From Stakelama flava (GTDB taxonomy: Bacteria > Pseudomonadota > Alphaproteobacteria > Sphingomonadales > Sphingomonadaceae), in contig NZ_JAHWZX010000009.1 in NCBI RefSeq assembly GCF_019351405.1, positions 1-64,000 on the forward strand: a stretch of 64,000 bases of DNA, written 5' to 3'. Below, in pieces: positions 1-9,254 of the stretch; within the stretch, counting starts at the first letter, position 1; every line of letters starts with the position of its first letter. Both the position numbers and the translations under genes were made by a program. A model generated the notes under the pieces. It had not been told where the DNA came from, ran no database searches, and was given only the letters and a program-made list of their open reading frames with translations.

Positions 1-225
1 GGCTGTAGTCCGATACCGCGCCAACAACACCACGCCCCCAAAAAGACCGAAGATGCCCGCCATCAGGAGTTGATCCGCTGGTCCGTTCAGGAGGTCCGGC
101 GCATCGCCGTCAAACTCGCTCAACGCCGGATCGAGCCTGCCTGCAACATCGCCTGGTCATGCTGGAGGCGAGTTCATCAAGCCGCAGCAAAACGGGCTCA
201 CCTCAAAACCAAATTGCAACTGTAA
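1..225 (+). CDS. Transposase, C-terminal end (partial at window edge)
   Basis: The frame is open from the first base to a TAA at 223-225 and gives about 74 residues, very rich in Arg, Lys and His. Stretches such as LIRWSVQEVRRIA and IAWSCWRRVHQ, followed by a basic tail, match my memory of the C-terminal end of IS701/IS4-like DDE transposases. The catalytic core would lie left of the window, so it cannot be judged whether the element is intact. No neighbouring gene is related. The family is inferred from memory of the tail only. Confidence 0.6.
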   Translation, partial: GCSPIPRQQHHAPKKTEDARHQELIRWSVQEVRRIAVKLAQRRIEPACNIAWSCWRRVHQAAAKRAHLKTKLQL

Positions 226-239
226 TGCTAGGCTGGCGG

Positions 240-257
240 GCGCTTTTGCGGAAGCGC
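240..257. terminator. Possible hairpin after the transposase
   Basis: GCGCTT and AAGCGC form a perfect 6-base stem around a 6-base loop, 15 bases after the transposase stop. There is no clear T-run, so it may be a weak terminator or part of the insertion-sequence end. The rest of 226-456, up to the aconitase start, shows no gene. Confidence 0.25.
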
Positions 258-456
258 GCTGTTCGATCTTCGCCGCGGACCTGCCATGGACGCGCGGCCT
301 TTCCTTAACCGCCCATCCCCTTCCCCAAACCCGGCCCCCTTGCTAATGCGCCTTTCGAATCTCGCATTCGCTTGACCTGCCGACGCGCTCGTGCGGACCC
401 TTCCGCCTCCCCGCCGCGTTGGCCCGGCAAAGATTGAGGAAGGGAAGACACGACAT

Positions 457-3129
457 ATGACCGCAATCGGCCAGGATACGCTCGGCGTCCGTGATACGCT
501 TGACGTGAACGGAAAGAAATATGGCTATTATTCGCTCGCCAAGGCGGCGGAGAAGCTGGGTGACGTTTCGCGCCTGCCATTTTCGATGAAGGTGCTGCTT
601 GAAAACATGCTGCGCTTCGAAGACGGCTCTACCGTCACCCCGGACGATGCGCAGGCAATCGTCGACTGGCAGAAGGATGCCCGGTCGGACCGCGAAATCC
701 AGTATCGCCCTGCGCGCGTGCTGATGCAGGATTTCACCGGCGTCCCCTGCGTCGTCGACCTTGCCGCGATGCGCGACGCTATCGAAACGCTGGGCGGCGA
801 TGCGCAGAAGATCAATCCTCAGGTGCCCTGCCACCTTGTCATTGACCATTCGGTTATGGTCGATGAATTCGGTACGCCAAAGGCGTTCGAAGCCAATGTC
901 GATCTGGAATATCGCCGCAACGCCGAACGCTATGAATTCCTCAAATGGGGGTCGAAGGCGCTCGACAATTTCAGCGTCGTTCCCCCCGGCACCGGTATCT
1001 GTCATCAGGTGAACCTCGAATATATCGGCCGCGGCGTATGGTCGTCGGAAAGCCCCGATGGCACGATGATGGCCTATCCCGACACGCTGGTCGGCACCGA
1101 CAGCCACACCACGATGATCAACGGCCTTGGCGTACTCGGCTGGGGCGTCGGCGGGATCGAGGCGGAGGCCGGCGTGCTGGGCCAGCCGGTATCGATGCTC
1201 ATTCCCGAAGTCGTCGGGTTCAAGCTGACCGGCGCGCTGAACGAAGGCATCACCGCCACCGACTTGGTGCTGACGGTGACTCAGATGCTGCGCGCCAAGG
1301 GCGTGGTCGGCCGCTTCGTCGAATTTTACGGCCCCGGCCTTGAAGCGCTCAGCCTTGCCGACCGTGCGACCATCGCGAACATGGCGCCGGAATATGGTGC
1401 CACCTGCGGCTTCTTCCCGATCGATGAAAAGACGCTCGATTACATGCGGCTGACCGGCCGTGATGAAGAGACGGTCGATCTGGTAAAGGCCTATTGCCAG
1501 GCGCAGGGCATGTGGCACGTCGCCGATCGCCCCGATCCGGTGTTCACCGACCATCTCGAACTCGACATGGCAACCGTCCATGCCTCGCTTGCCGGGCCGA
1601 AGCGTCCGCAGGATCGGGTATCGCTCAATGATGTCGACGATCTTTTCAACACCGACCTTGAAAAGGTGTACAAGAAAGACAGCCATCAGCGGGTCGGTGT
1701 CGACGGGCGCGATCACGATATCGGCGACGGCGACGTCGTCATCGCCGCGATCACTTCATGCACCAACACCTCCAACCCCTCGGTGCTGGTCGCCGCCGGG
1801 CTTGTCGCGCGCAAGGCGCACGAACTTGGCATGAAGCCGAAACCCTGGGTAAAGACCTCGCTCGCACCCGGATCGCAGGTCGTGACCGACTATCTCGAAA
1901 AGTCGGGACTTCAGGACGATCTCGATGCGCTTGGCTTCAACCTTGTCGGCTATGGCTGCACCACCTGTATCGGTAATTCGGGTCCGCTCGCCGAACCGAT
2001 TTCAAAGGCGATCAACGGCAACGACATCGTTGCCGCGTCGGTCCTGTCGGGCAATCGCAACTTCGAAGGTCGCGTATCGCCCGACGTTCGCGCAAACTTC
2101 CTGGCCTCGCCGCCGCTCGTCGTCGCCTATGCGCTCAAAGGCACGGTGATCGAGGATATGGAGGCGACCCCGGTTGGGCAGGACAAGGACGGTAACGACG
2201 TCTTCCTGAAAGATATCTGGCCGTCGAACCACGAAGTCGCCGAAATGGTGACCGCGAACGTCAACGATGCGATGTTCCGCGAACGCTATGGCGATGTGTA
2301 CAAGGGCGACGAACATTGGCGCGGCATCAATGTCGAGGGGTCGGACACCTATCGCTGGAACCCCACGTCAACCTATGTGCAAAATCCGCCCTATTTCGAA
2401 GGGATGAAGATGGAACCGGCCCCGGTCGGCGACATCATCGAGGCGAAGCCGCTCGCACTGCTCGGCGATTCGGTCACCACCGATCACATCTCCCCGGCTG
2501 GCGCGATCAAGGAAGACAGCCCGGCCGGAAAATATCTGAAAGATCATCAGGTCAGCAAAGCGGACTTCAATTCCTACGGCTCGCGCCGTGGCAACCATGA
2601 AGTGATGATGCGCGGCACCTTTGCCAATATCCGCATCCGCAACGAAATGGTCCCCGGCGTCGAAGGCGGCATGACCAAATATGATGGCGAGGTCATGCCC
2701 ATCTATGACGCCGCCATGAAGCACAAGGCCGACGGAACCCCGCTGGTCGTAGTGGCGGGCAAGGAATACGGCACAGGATCGTCACGCGACTGGGCGGCGA
2801 AGGGCACTATTCTTCTTGGCGTGCGTGCGGTCATAGCGGAAAGTTTCGAACGTATTCACCGTTCGAATCTTGTCGGCATGGGTGTCCTGCCGCTGCAGTT
2901 CGCCGAGGGCGTTACGCGCAAGTCGCTGAAGCTTGACGGTTCGGAAAGCTTCACGATCCGCGGCGTTTCCGATCTGCGCCCCCGTCAGGAGGTAGAGGTC
3001 ACGCTTACCCGTACCGATGGTTCGAACGAAACGTTCAAAACCAAGTGCCGGATCGATACCGCCAACGAACTCGATTATTATTTCAATGGCGGTATCCTTC
3101 AGTATGTGCTCAGGAAACTTGCCGCATAA
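457..3129 (+). CDS. acnA: Aconitate hydratase A
   Basis: Interconverts citrate and isocitrate in the TCA cycle in the cytoplasm, supplying substrate to isocitrate lyase (35570-36850). At 890 residues it has the standard AcnA length. The cysteines that hold the [4Fe-4S] cluster are visible: C435 in SCTNTSNP, and C501 and C504 in [11 protein letters not shown]. The swivel-domain motif [12 protein letters not shown] lies near residue 770. I chose ATG 457 because GAGGAAGGGA lies about 11 bases upstream and the protein then begins [10 protein letters not shown]; an in-frame ATG at 391 would add 22 unrelated residues. The gene appears to be transcribed alone. Confidence 0.97.
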   Translation: MTAIGQDTLGVRDTLDVNGKKYGYYSLAKAAEKLGDVSRLPFSMKVLLENMLRFEDGSTVTPDDAQAIVDWQKDARSDREIQYRPARVLMQDFTGVPCVVDLAAMRDAIETLGGDAQKINPQVPCHLVIDHSVMVDEFGTPKAFEANVDLEYRRNAERYEFLKWGSKALDNFSVVPPGTGICHQVNLEYIGRGVWSSESPDGTMMAYPDTLVGTDSHTTMINGLGVLGWGVGGIEAEAGVLGQPVSMLIPEVVGFKLTGALNEGITATDLVLTVTQMLRAKGVVGRFVEFYGPGLEALSLADRATIANMAPEYGATCGFFPIDEKTLDYMRLTGRDEETVDLVKAYCQAQGMWHVADRPDPVFTDHLELDMATVHASLAGPKRPQDRVSLNDVDDLFNTDLEKVYKKDSHQRVGVDGRDHDIGDGDVVIAAITSCTNTSNPSVLVAAGLVARKAHELGMKPKPWVKTSLAPGSQVVTDYLEKSGLQDDLDALGFNLVGYGCTTCIGNSGPLAEPISKAINGNDIVAASVLSGNRNFEGRVSPDVRANFLASPPLVVAYALKGTVIEDMEATPVGQDKDGNDVFLKDIWPSNHEVAEMVTANVNDAMFRERYGDVYKGDEHWRGINVEGSDTYRWNPTSTYVQNPPYFEGMKMEPAPVGDIIEAKPLALLGDSVTTDHISPAGAIKEDSPAGKYLKDHQVSKADFNSYGSRRGNHEVMMRGTFANIRIRNEMVPGVEGGMTKYDGEVMPIYDAAMKHKADGTPLVVVAGKEYGTGSSRDWAAKGTILLGVRAVIAESFERIHRSNLVGMGVLPLQFAEGVTRKSLKLDGSESFTIRGVSDLRPRQEVEVTLTRTDGSNETFKTKCRIDTANELDYYFNGGILQYVLRKLAA

Positions 3130-3210
3130 GGCATGGTGAACGACGGGTCGGCGACACGGGAAAATCCGGCGCCGGCCCGCCGTCCGGGCTAATTTCAGGA
3201 GAATTGTCTG

Positions 3211-3627
3211 ATGCGCATACCCAGTTTTCTTATCGCCGGCGCAGCGCTGGCTGTTTCGGCTCCCGCCATGGCCGCCCCCCAGGCGGTTACCGGCAAATGG
3301 ATCACCGAAGGCGGCAAGGCGCTGGTCCAGATCGGCCAGTGCGGCAATTCGGTTTGCGGCAAGATCGTGAAAGTATTAAAACACGATCCGAGCCGTCCGC
3401 GAACCGACGCCAAAAACCCCGATCCCAAGCTGCGCGATCGCCCGATCGAAGGATTGATGATTCTCACCGGTTTCACGCCCGACGGAAATGTCTGGCGTGG
3501 TGAAATCTATGATCCGGAAAGCGGCAAGACCTATCGTTCGGTGTTGCAGGGTGAAAACGGGCAGCTGACCGTAAAGGGCTGCGTCGCGATCTTCTGCAAG
3601 ACGCAGCATTGGAAGCCGGCATCCTGA
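3211..3627 (+). CDS. Exported DUF2147 protein
   Basis: A 138-residue protein with a clear signal peptide (residues 1-21, cleavage after AMA). The mature part begins with the VTGKWITEG stretch typical of DUF2147 and contains GQCGNSVCGKI and a WRGEIYDPESGKTY motif. Paired cysteines (GQC..VC near the start, GC..FC near the end) suggest disulfides in the periplasm. DUF2147 proteins are small beta-rich secreted proteins of unknown function. CAGGAG precedes the ATG by about 8 bases. It lies 81 bases after acnA and converges with mtnP. Confidence 0.85.
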   Translation: MRIPSFLIAGAALAVSAPAMAAPQAVTGKWITEGGKALVQIGQCGNSVCGKIVKVLKHDPSRPRTDAKNPDPKLRDRPIEGLMILTGFTPDGNVWRGEIYDPESGKTYRSVLQGENGQLTVKGCVAIFCKTQHWKPAS

Positions 3628-3639
3628 TCTGATTGCAAC

Positions 3640-3677
3640 TGGCGGGGCGAGCGCGTGTTAAAGCAGCCGCCCCGCCA
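3640..3677. terminator. Possible bidirectional hairpin between converging genes
   Basis: TGGCGGGGCG (3640-3649) pairs perfectly with CGCCCCGCCA (3668-3677) across an 18-base loop. It sits where the DUF2147 gene and mtnP converge and overlaps the last codons of mtnP. The long loop and lack of a T-run make termination uncertain. Confidence 0.3.
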
Positions 3678-4521
3678 CTGCATCCAGCTTTGCCAGCACG
3701 TCGGGATCGCGCGCGTGCGGCGCGGTGATCAGCGCTGTGTCGAGGCATGTGTCGATCGGCGATGCAGTGCGCTTTTCCGGCAGCGAGCGGAGCAATTCGA
3801 TCACCAGCGTTCGCGCCTTGTCTGCATTGGCCGATAGCTGGGCGATGACCTGTGCGACATCGACCGCCGCTTCTTCCGCGCGCCAGCAGTCATAATCGGT
3901 GACCATGCCGACCAGCGCATAGGGCAGTTCGGCTTCGCGCGCGAGCTTCGCCTCCGGCATCGCGGTCATCCCGATTACATGGCATCCCCATTGCCGATAG
4001 AGTTGGCTTTCGGCGCGCGAGGAGAATTGCGGTCCCTCCATCGCGAGATAGGTGCCGCCGCTGTGTACGGTTGCGCCCGCACTGCGGGCCGCCGCCGATG
4101 CGTAGCGCGAAAGCCGCTCGCAAACCGGATCGGCCATCGATACATGCGCCACCATTCCGCTGCCGAAAAAGCTGGAAGCGCGATCGCGGGTGCGATCGAT
4201 GAACTGGTCGACGATCGTGAAGCTGCCTGGCGCCCGCTCCTCGACCAGGCCGCCGACCGAGGACAGCGCGAGGATATCGGTAACACCCAGCCGCTTCAGG
4301 CAATCGATATTCGCGCGCGCGTTGATCTGGGAAGGCGAAATGCGGTGGCCCCGGCCGTGGCGCGGCAGGAACACCACCCGGGCATGGCCGACGCGTCCGA
4401 TGTAACAGGCATCGGACGGCGCGCCCCAGGGACTGTCCACCGTGACCCATCGGCCATCCTGTATCCCGGCAACGTCGTATAGCCCCGACCCGCCGATGAT
4501 CCCGATCGTCCAGCCATTCAT
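3658..4521 (-). CDS. mtnP: S-methyl-5'-thioadenosine phosphorylase
   Basis: Cleaves methylthioadenosine with phosphate to adenine and methylthioribose-1-phosphate, the first salvage step after polyamine and quorum-signal synthesis; cytoplasmic. The 287 residues match the family. Visible motifs are GGSGLYDV at the N-terminus (phosphate loop), RHGRGH at 54-59, MEGPQFSSRAES around 161-172 (ribose/methylthio contacts), GMTAMPEAKLA from 184 and DYDCW at 209-213. I chose the ATG at 4521 because AGGGGA lies 6 bases upstream; the frame is open further upstream without similarity. No other methionine-salvage gene is adjacent. Confidence 0.93.
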   Translation of the reverse strand: MNGWTIGIIGGSGLYDVAGIQDGRWVTVDSPWGAPSDACYIGRVGHARVVFLPRHGRGHRISPSQINARANIDCLKRLGVTDILALSSVGGLVEERAPGSFTIVDQFIDRTRDRASSFFGSGMVAHVSMADPVCERLSRYASAAARSAGATVHSGGTYLAMEGPQFSSRAESQLYRQWGCHVIGMTAMPEAKLAREAELPYALVGMVTDYDCWRAEEAAVDVAQVIAQLSANADKARTLVIELLRSLPEKRTASPIDTCLDTALITAPHARDPDVLAKLDAVAGRLL

Positions 4522-4678
4522 CGCATGTCCCCTAATTCGCGCAGCAGCCATGCCAGTCGGAGCCTTGTCCCGAAAGCGGAAATGGCGGCGTTCGTAGCCT
4601 GGGAATAAAATCAAGTCGCTTCGACGCGGGAACCGCTCGGCCTGTCGTTCATTCCTTTGGTAACAGGAGGATAAAGCC

Positions 4679-5236
4679 ATGGTAGATCTGGCGACGGCAG
4701 GACGCGGTCTGATGGCCGGTGCATTTCTGGCAATGACCGCTGCGGGATGCAGCTCCACGATGTTGGCCACTTCATCCGCGTCGCAGATGGCCGGGCAGCA
4801 GGCGGTGGCCGACCTGCGCGGACCAGACGGCGGCAATATGGGCTCGGCAACCGCCACGGCGCTTGCGGACGGGCGCGTGCGCATTTCCATCGACGCTATC
4901 AATCTGCCCCCCGGTCCGCATGGCGCGCATATTCACACGGTCGGTCAGTGCACCCCGCCCGACTTCACGTCCGCTGGCGGGCACTGGAACCCGACCGGAT
5001 CGCATCACGGGGTTCAGGACCCGAAAGGACCGCATGCCGGCGATATGCCGAACCTGCTGGTCGGAACGAACGGGCAGGCATCGATGGCGATAACGCTTCC
5101 GGCCGGCACCTATGCCGGGATGATGGATGCGGACGGCGCCGCGATCGTCATCCATTCGGGGCCGGATGACTTGCGCACCGATCCATCGGGTAACAGCGGC
5201 AGCCGGATTGCCTGCGGCGTGTTCCAGCAAAGCTGA
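4679..5236 (+). CDS. sodC: Cu/Zn superoxide dismutase, lipoprotein type
   Basis: Converts superoxide to peroxide and oxygen in the periplasm. The N-terminus has a lipobox ending in C24 (LAMTAAGC), so the protein is probably anchored to a membrane. Metal ligands are visible: H84 and H86 (GAHIHTVG) and H159 (VIHSG) for copper, and H102, H110, H119 and D122 in the zinc loop. C91 and C179 can form the conserved disulfide. A perfect AGGAGG lies 8 bases before the ATG. The gene stands alone, diverging from mtnP. Confidence 0.95.
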   Translation: MVDLATAGRGLMAGAFLAMTAAGCSSTMLATSSASQMAGQQAVADLRGPDGGNMGSATATALADGRVRISIDAINLPPGPHGAHIHTVGQCTPPDFTSAGGHWNPTGSHHGVQDPKGPHAGDMPNLLVGTNGQASMAITLPAGTYAGMMDADGAAIVIHSGPDDLRTDPSGNSGSRIACGVFQQS

Positions 5237-5314
5237 TCGCTATCTGGCGGGCGGTGTGTTTGCGATTGTCCGAAAATATGGCCTCGGTAAACGCTACTTG
5301 ACGCTCCCGCTGCG

Positions 5315-6025
5315 CTATTCGGCGAATTCGTCGTCGCGATAGCGGATTTGCAGATAGCGTCCGCGTGTCGCGAGCAGGTCTAGGTCGCCCTGGGCAAGCT
5401 GCGACGACATTTGCGCGATCTCCGCGTCGATTACTTTCAGCCCATCGACAAGCTGCTCATCGGGCGTCCGGCCGTTGCGTTCTTCGCGACGCAGCGGTTC
5501 GGGGACACGCTTGTATCCGCGCACCAGTTCGGGGAGTTGTTCGGCCACCAGCTTGCGTATTTCGGCCGCCGCCGGTTCGCGCTCATCCAGCGCGGCGACC
5601 TGCGGCGCAAGTGTTTCCAGCTTCAGCCCGATAGAATCTGCCAGCGTCCTTGCCGGGGCGGGGAGGGCGAGCCGCTGTTCCTCCAGCCATTGTTCGGTCT
5701 GCAACGGCAATGCGCGCAACGACACCTGATGCAGCGTTTCGATCGACAATTCCGGCGCGCGGGGAAATATGGCGAGGAGCAGCGTGGCAGCAACCAGCAG
5801 CGCCATCACTATCATCGCACCGCCCATGCCGATCGGTGCGAACCATCCGATCAGCAGCGCGGCGACCAGAATAGCGATGTCGGCGGCGGCGATCCTTCCG
5901 ATCCGGCGCAATATCTCCGCCTGACGCCGCTGCCGCGCCCGGCCGCGCACCGATGCGTACCGCTCGCGCGTGCGTTCGAGATATTCGCTCGACCGGGATA
6001 TCTGGCGGTCCACATCGCTGGGCAT
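5315..6025 (-). CDS. XpaC-like membrane protein paired with TelA-like protein
   Basis: A 236-residue protein with a basic coiled N-terminus (about 1-43), two adjacent membrane helices (about 46-64 and 67-87) and a long charged, mostly helical cytoplasmic tail. It follows the TelA-like gene by 9 bases and is surely co-transcribed. From memory, Firmicutes carry xpaC next to a telA homologue (xpaC-yaaN), and this protein has the same layout, so it is probably a functional analogue. No catalytic motif is visible. Possible role: membrane partner of the TelA-like protein in envelope or toxic-anion stress. Confidence 0.6.
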   Translation of the reverse strand: MPSDVDRQISRSSEYLERTRERYASVRGRARQRRQAEILRRIGRIAAADIAILVAALLIGWFAPIGMGGAMIVMALLVAATLLLAIFPRAPELSIETLHQVSLRALPLQTEQWLEEQRLALPAPARTLADSIGLKLETLAPQVAALDEREPAAAEIRKLVAEQLPELVRGYKRVPEPLRREERNGRTPDEQLVDGLKVIDAEIAQMSSQLAQGDLDLLATRGRYLQIRYRDDEFAE

Positions 6026-6034
6026 ATGCAGTGC

Positions 6035-7240
6035 CTATACCGATTCCAGCCGAAATGGCTCGGCGCTCTCGCCGCCATTCTGCGCCGCGCCTTCCGCCCG
6101 GGCGATATAGCCTTTCGACTTCTCAACCTCGTCCGAGAGCACGTTGACCGTCGATTTCATCGAATCAAGCGCCTTCAGCTTGAACGTGTCGATAGCGTCC
6201 ATCGTGTCGTAGATGTTCTGGAACGCGCGCTGGAGCGTTTCCACCGGGATGGTTGATCCCGCCGCCTGTTCGTGAATGCGCGCGGTGTTTTCCTTCAACA
6301 GCTTGCCGGTCGAATCGATGATGTTCGCGGTGGTGGTGTTGAGCTGGCTGATCTGTTCGAGCACCAGCCGCTGGTTGGTCATCGCCTGTGCCACCGTTAC
6401 CGCGGTGCGCAACGCCGCCACCGTGGTGGTGGAGGCGCGATCGACGCCCTTCACCAGTTCGACATTGTTCTTCTTGACCAGATCGAGCGCCAGATAGCCC
6501 TGCACCGTCACCGCCATCTGGGTCAGCAGATCCTGGCTGCGCTGACGGACATAGAAAAGCGCGGTTTCGCGCACCGCCTTCGCCTTTGCCGGATCGCTGT
6601 GGTTGAGTTGCTCGGCCTTCGCCTCCAGCTTTCGGTCCATCTCTTTCGAGATATGGATCATCTGTTCCAGTCGGCCCATCGCCGCCCACAGATTCTGCCG
6701 CTCAACGTCGATCGCGGCATTGTCCATCAAAAGCTCGTCCTTGCCGCTGGCAAGTGCCTTCAGGATTGCGGCGATATGGCTTTGCGCGGAGGTGTAGCGA
6801 TCGAAATAGTTGCGCAGCTTGTTGCCGAAGGGAATGATGCCGAACAGTTTTTTGCGGCTCAGCAGGTCGCCCTGCTTGCCCGGATCAAGGTCCTCGATCG
6901 TGCGGCGAAGCTCCGCCAGATCGGAGCCGACGCCGCTTTCCTGATCCATCGCGTTTACCGGCCGGTCGAGGAAGCGGTTCGACTGACCGGCGGCCTCGCG
7001 AATTTCCTTCTGGCCCATTGCGGTGATCTGATCCACGCGCTTGCCGAATTCGGGCGAGTTCACGTCCTGCGCCAGCAGGTCGTCGATGAACGAATCGACG
7101 CGATCGTCCAGCTTCGATCTGGTTTCGGAATCGACGGGGACCAGCCCGGCCGCCTTTTCTGGCGTTACCGCCGGAACCGGGTCGGGCGCTTCCAGCGTCA
7201 GTTCCTGTTCGGCGCTTTTCGTTTCGTTCGGACCAGCCAT
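6035..7240 (-). CDS. TelA/KlaA-like toxic anion resistance protein
   Basis: A 401-residue soluble, almost wholly alpha-helical protein of the TelA family (PF05816), named for plasmid tellurite resistance, though chromosomal members have poorly known roles. Family features include LRRTIEDLDPGKQGDLLSRK, the FGIIPFGNKLRNYFDRY segment and the long helical C-terminal half rich in Thr and Asn (NQRLVLEQISQLNTTTANII). I chose the ATG at 7240 (MAGPNETKS) because AGGG ends 6 bases before it; an ATG two codons earlier is possible. It is first in a two-gene operon with the XpaC-like gene. Confidence 0.85.
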   Translation of the reverse strand: MAGPNETKSAEQELTLEAPDPVPAVTPEKAAGLVPVDSETRSKLDDRVDSFIDDLLAQDVNSPEFGKRVDQITAMGQKEIREAAGQSNRFLDRPVNAMDQESGVGSDLAELRRTIEDLDPGKQGDLLSRKKLFGIIPFGNKLRNYFDRYTSAQSHIAAILKALASGKDELLMDNAAIDVERQNLWAAMGRLEQMIHISKEMDRKLEAKAEQLNHSDPAKAKAVRETALFYVRQRSQDLLTQMAVTVQGYLALDLVKKNNVELVKGVDRASTTTVAALRTAVTVAQAMTNQRLVLEQISQLNTTTANIIDSTGKLLKENTARIHEQAAGSTIPVETLQRAFQNIYDTMDAIDTFKLKALDSMKSTVNVLSDEVEKSKGYIARAEGAAQNGGESAEPFRLESV

Positions 7241-7360
7241 TTTCATCCCTGTGCGCGAAAATCGATCGGCGAAAGAGTGCGCGCGAAATCCGGGCGGTGC
7301 AAGTGTGTCAATTACATAATACACATCGGCACGAATGCAATATCGGCCCGTCGCCGGGCA

Positions 7361-8110
7361 TCAGGCGCGCGGCTTCTTTCCGCCGAGTGCGGACAGTACG
7401 CCGCGAAGCGTGCGGACTTCCTGTGCCGACCAGCCCGGTTTGGTCAGCACGGTGCGCAAGGTGCGCTTGGTCGCCGGGGTCCGGTCGGGCGGGAAGAAAT
7501 ATCCCGCCGCGTCGAGCATCGTGTCGAGCTGACCGATCATTCCCTCCAGTTCAGCCTGCGCGGCGGGGGGATCGATATCGGTCGCGGGCGGCGAGGCGAG
7601 GCTTTCGGCCTTTGACCATTCATAGGCGAGGAGGATCACCGCCTGGGCAAGGTTCAGCGACCCGAATTCGGGATTGATCGGCACGGTGACGATCGTGCGG
7701 GCAAGCGCGACGTCGTCGGTTTCCAGCCCCGACCGTTCGGGGCCGAACAGGATCGCGCTCTTGCCCGGTTCGGCGTGGATCGCCTCCGCCGCCGCGTCGG
7801 GGGCGAGCACCGGCTTCGTCACGCCGCGCTTGCGCACGGTGGTGGCGAAGACATGCGCGCAATCGGCCGTCGCGTCCGCCACGCTGTCGAAAAGCCGCGC
7901 GCCTTCCAGTACCTGATCGGCGCCGCTCGCCGCTGGTCCCGCATTGGGGTTCGGCCATCCGTCGCGCGGAGCGACAAGCCGCATTTCGGTCAGCCCGAAA
8001 TTCAGCATGGCGCGCGCCGCCTTGCCGATATTTTCGCCAAGCTGGGGGCGTACAAGGACGATTGCCGGTTTCGGCGCTGGATTGGGGCTGCTGCCCGAAC
8101 GGTCTGCCAT
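7361..8110 (-). CDS. trmJ: tRNA (cytidine/uridine-2'-O-)-methyltransferase TrmJ
   Basis: A SPOUT-fold methyltransferase that 2'-O-methylates position 32 of tRNAs using S-adenosylmethionine. The 249 residues carry the three SpoU motifs: IVLVRPQLGENIGKAARAM near the N-terminus, ILFGPERSGLETDDV in the middle and VPINPEFGSLNLAQAV, which form the knotted SAM site. The C-terminal helical extension is typical of TrmJ rather than TrmL. It starts 2 bases after the stop of the upstream hydroxylase gene, so the two are likely translated together. Confidence 0.92.
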   Translation of the reverse strand: MADRSGSSPNPAPKPAIVLVRPQLGENIGKAARAMLNFGLTEMRLVAPRDGWPNPNAGPAASGADQVLEGARLFDSVADATADCAHVFATTVRKRGVTKPVLAPDAAAEAIHAEPGKSAILFGPERSGLETDDVALARTIVTVPINPEFGSLNLAQAVILLAYEWSKAESLASPPATDIDPPAAQAELEGMIGQLDTMLDAAGYFFPPDRTPATKRTLRTVLTKPGWSAQEVRTLRGVLSALGGKKPRA

Positions 8111-8112
8111 GG

Positions 8113-8919
8113 TCAGACGTCTAGCTGTTTCAGCGCGGCATTCCAGTCACGGATGTTCGCGCGCGCCTCCTGAACAAAGGCGGAGCTGCGAACGATCTTC
8201 AGGAACGTGTCGGCAATCCATCGTCCCGGCTGGCGCAGCGGGCGTTCGAACTGGATCAGCAGCACGACCCGCGTTCCGCTGGTGTCGTTCCAGACTTCAT
8301 GGTCATAGGTGTCGTCGAAAATCAGCGTTTCGCCCTCGGCCCAGCGCAGTACCCGGTCGCCGATTCGCATACGCACATCGCCGTCGCGCGGCACGATCAG
8401 TCCCAGATGGCAGGTGATCAGCCCCTTGGTCACCCCGCGATGGGCGGGAATATGCGTGCCGGGCGCGAGGATGGAAAAGAACGCGCTGTTCAGCTTTGGT
8501 ATGCGCGCGACCAGCTTCGCCGTTTCGGGACACCTGTCGATATTGTCCTCGATACGAAAGCCATAGCCCCACAGGAAGAAGGAACGCCACATGTCGACAG
8601 CGGCAATGGCGCGATGATCGGGCGAAATGGTGGCGAGCGAGGGCGATGCCTGGCCCGCCAGCGCGACCTGTTCGGCTTCCTCGCGAATCGTGCGCCAGTT
8701 TGCGCGCAGCGCCTCGCTCCATGCGAAATCGCGCACGTCGAGCACGGGCTTGTTGGACACCAGTGAGGAGGCGGCGATCAGCCGGTCGAAAACACCGCGA
8801 AGATGTTTGCCCGCGCGGATAATGAGCGGACGGCCCTTTTCGGGGCGCAGCGCGGGCACAGCCCGTTCCACGGCGGCCGCCAGCATCGGTTCGAGCGCGG
8901 GCGCGGGCCGGGCCGGCAT
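8113..8919 (-). CDS. Aspartyl/asparaginyl beta-hydroxylase family dioxygenase
   Basis: A 268-residue Fe(II)/2-oxoglutarate dioxygenase of the AspH/LpxO fold. The metal motif is seen as HIPAHRG with HLGL following, and the distal histidine as FDDTYDHEVWN; a conserved arginine lies in GTRVVLL. Bacterial members hydroxylate either protein Asp/Asn residues or lipid acyl chains (LpxO on lipid A), so a lipid substrate is possible, especially beside an acyl-CoA ligase; this is inference. I start at the ATG at 8919, preceded by AGGA at 4 bases. It is likely co-transcribed with trmJ. Confidence 0.83.
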   Translation of the reverse strand: MPARPAPALEPMLAAAVERAVPALRPEKGRPLIIRAGKHLRGVFDRLIAASSLVSNKPVLDVRDFAWSEALRANWRTIREEAEQVALAGQASPSLATISPDHRAIAAVDMWRSFFLWGYGFRIEDNIDRCPETAKLVARIPKLNSAFFSILAPGTHIPAHRGVTKGLITCHLGLIVPRDGDVRMRIGDRVLRWAEGETLIFDDTYDHEVWNDTSGTRVVLLIQFERPLRQPGRWIADTFLKIVRSSAFVQEARANIRDWNAALKQLDV

Positions 8920-9254
8920 CGTCCTGATTTTTTCGCTATGCACCTGCTTCGTTCCCGCCCCGTCCCCTTGCGCCCGTCGGGAAAGCGACGCACGAACAGC
9001 GCCGGCGATTCGGCGCCGGGGCGGCATCCCGACCTTGTCTGGCTACGCGGGACTTTGGTCCAAAACATGGCGGTACGATGAACGGATGTGTCGGTGGTAA
9101 GGCGCGCGATGGCCGCCCGCCCGAATAGGGTGAGGGTGCAGTAGCGCCGCCCCATACCAACGTGCAGCAAGGGTGTCCCTCTGACTACAACGTCATCGCT
9201 GCGCTGCTCGCAATGCCGAAATTGCCGTGCGGTTCAGGGCAATGCAGCCCGGTA
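8920..9254. other. 335-base gap without a recognisable gene
   Basis: This gap lies between the acyl-CoA ligase and the beta-hydroxylase genes, both on the minus strand. I see no convincing reading frame, tRNA or terminator. A diverged piece of an intergenic repeat lies at 9196-9218 (listed separately). The part near 8920-9060 should hold the promoter of the hydroxylase-trmJ pair, but no clear -35/-10 pair was found. Confidence 0.5.
9196..9218. repeat. Diverged copy of intergenic repeat family C
   Basis: TCGCTGCGCTGCTCGCAATG and the three bases after it match, at about 18 of 23 positions, one arm of the element at 53526-53566 read on the opposite strand. It is much less well kept than the other two copies and could be chance. 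Confidence 0.3.

Noticed and set aside
372..400. Possible sigma70 promoter (TTGACC) before aconitase
   Set aside because: No matching -10 hexamer at the right distance was found.
343..1716. A 457-codon open frame on the minus strand across aconitase
   Set aside because: It lies antisense to a clearly conserved aconitase gene. High third-position GC in such genomes keeps opposite frames open, and the translated product shows no domain.
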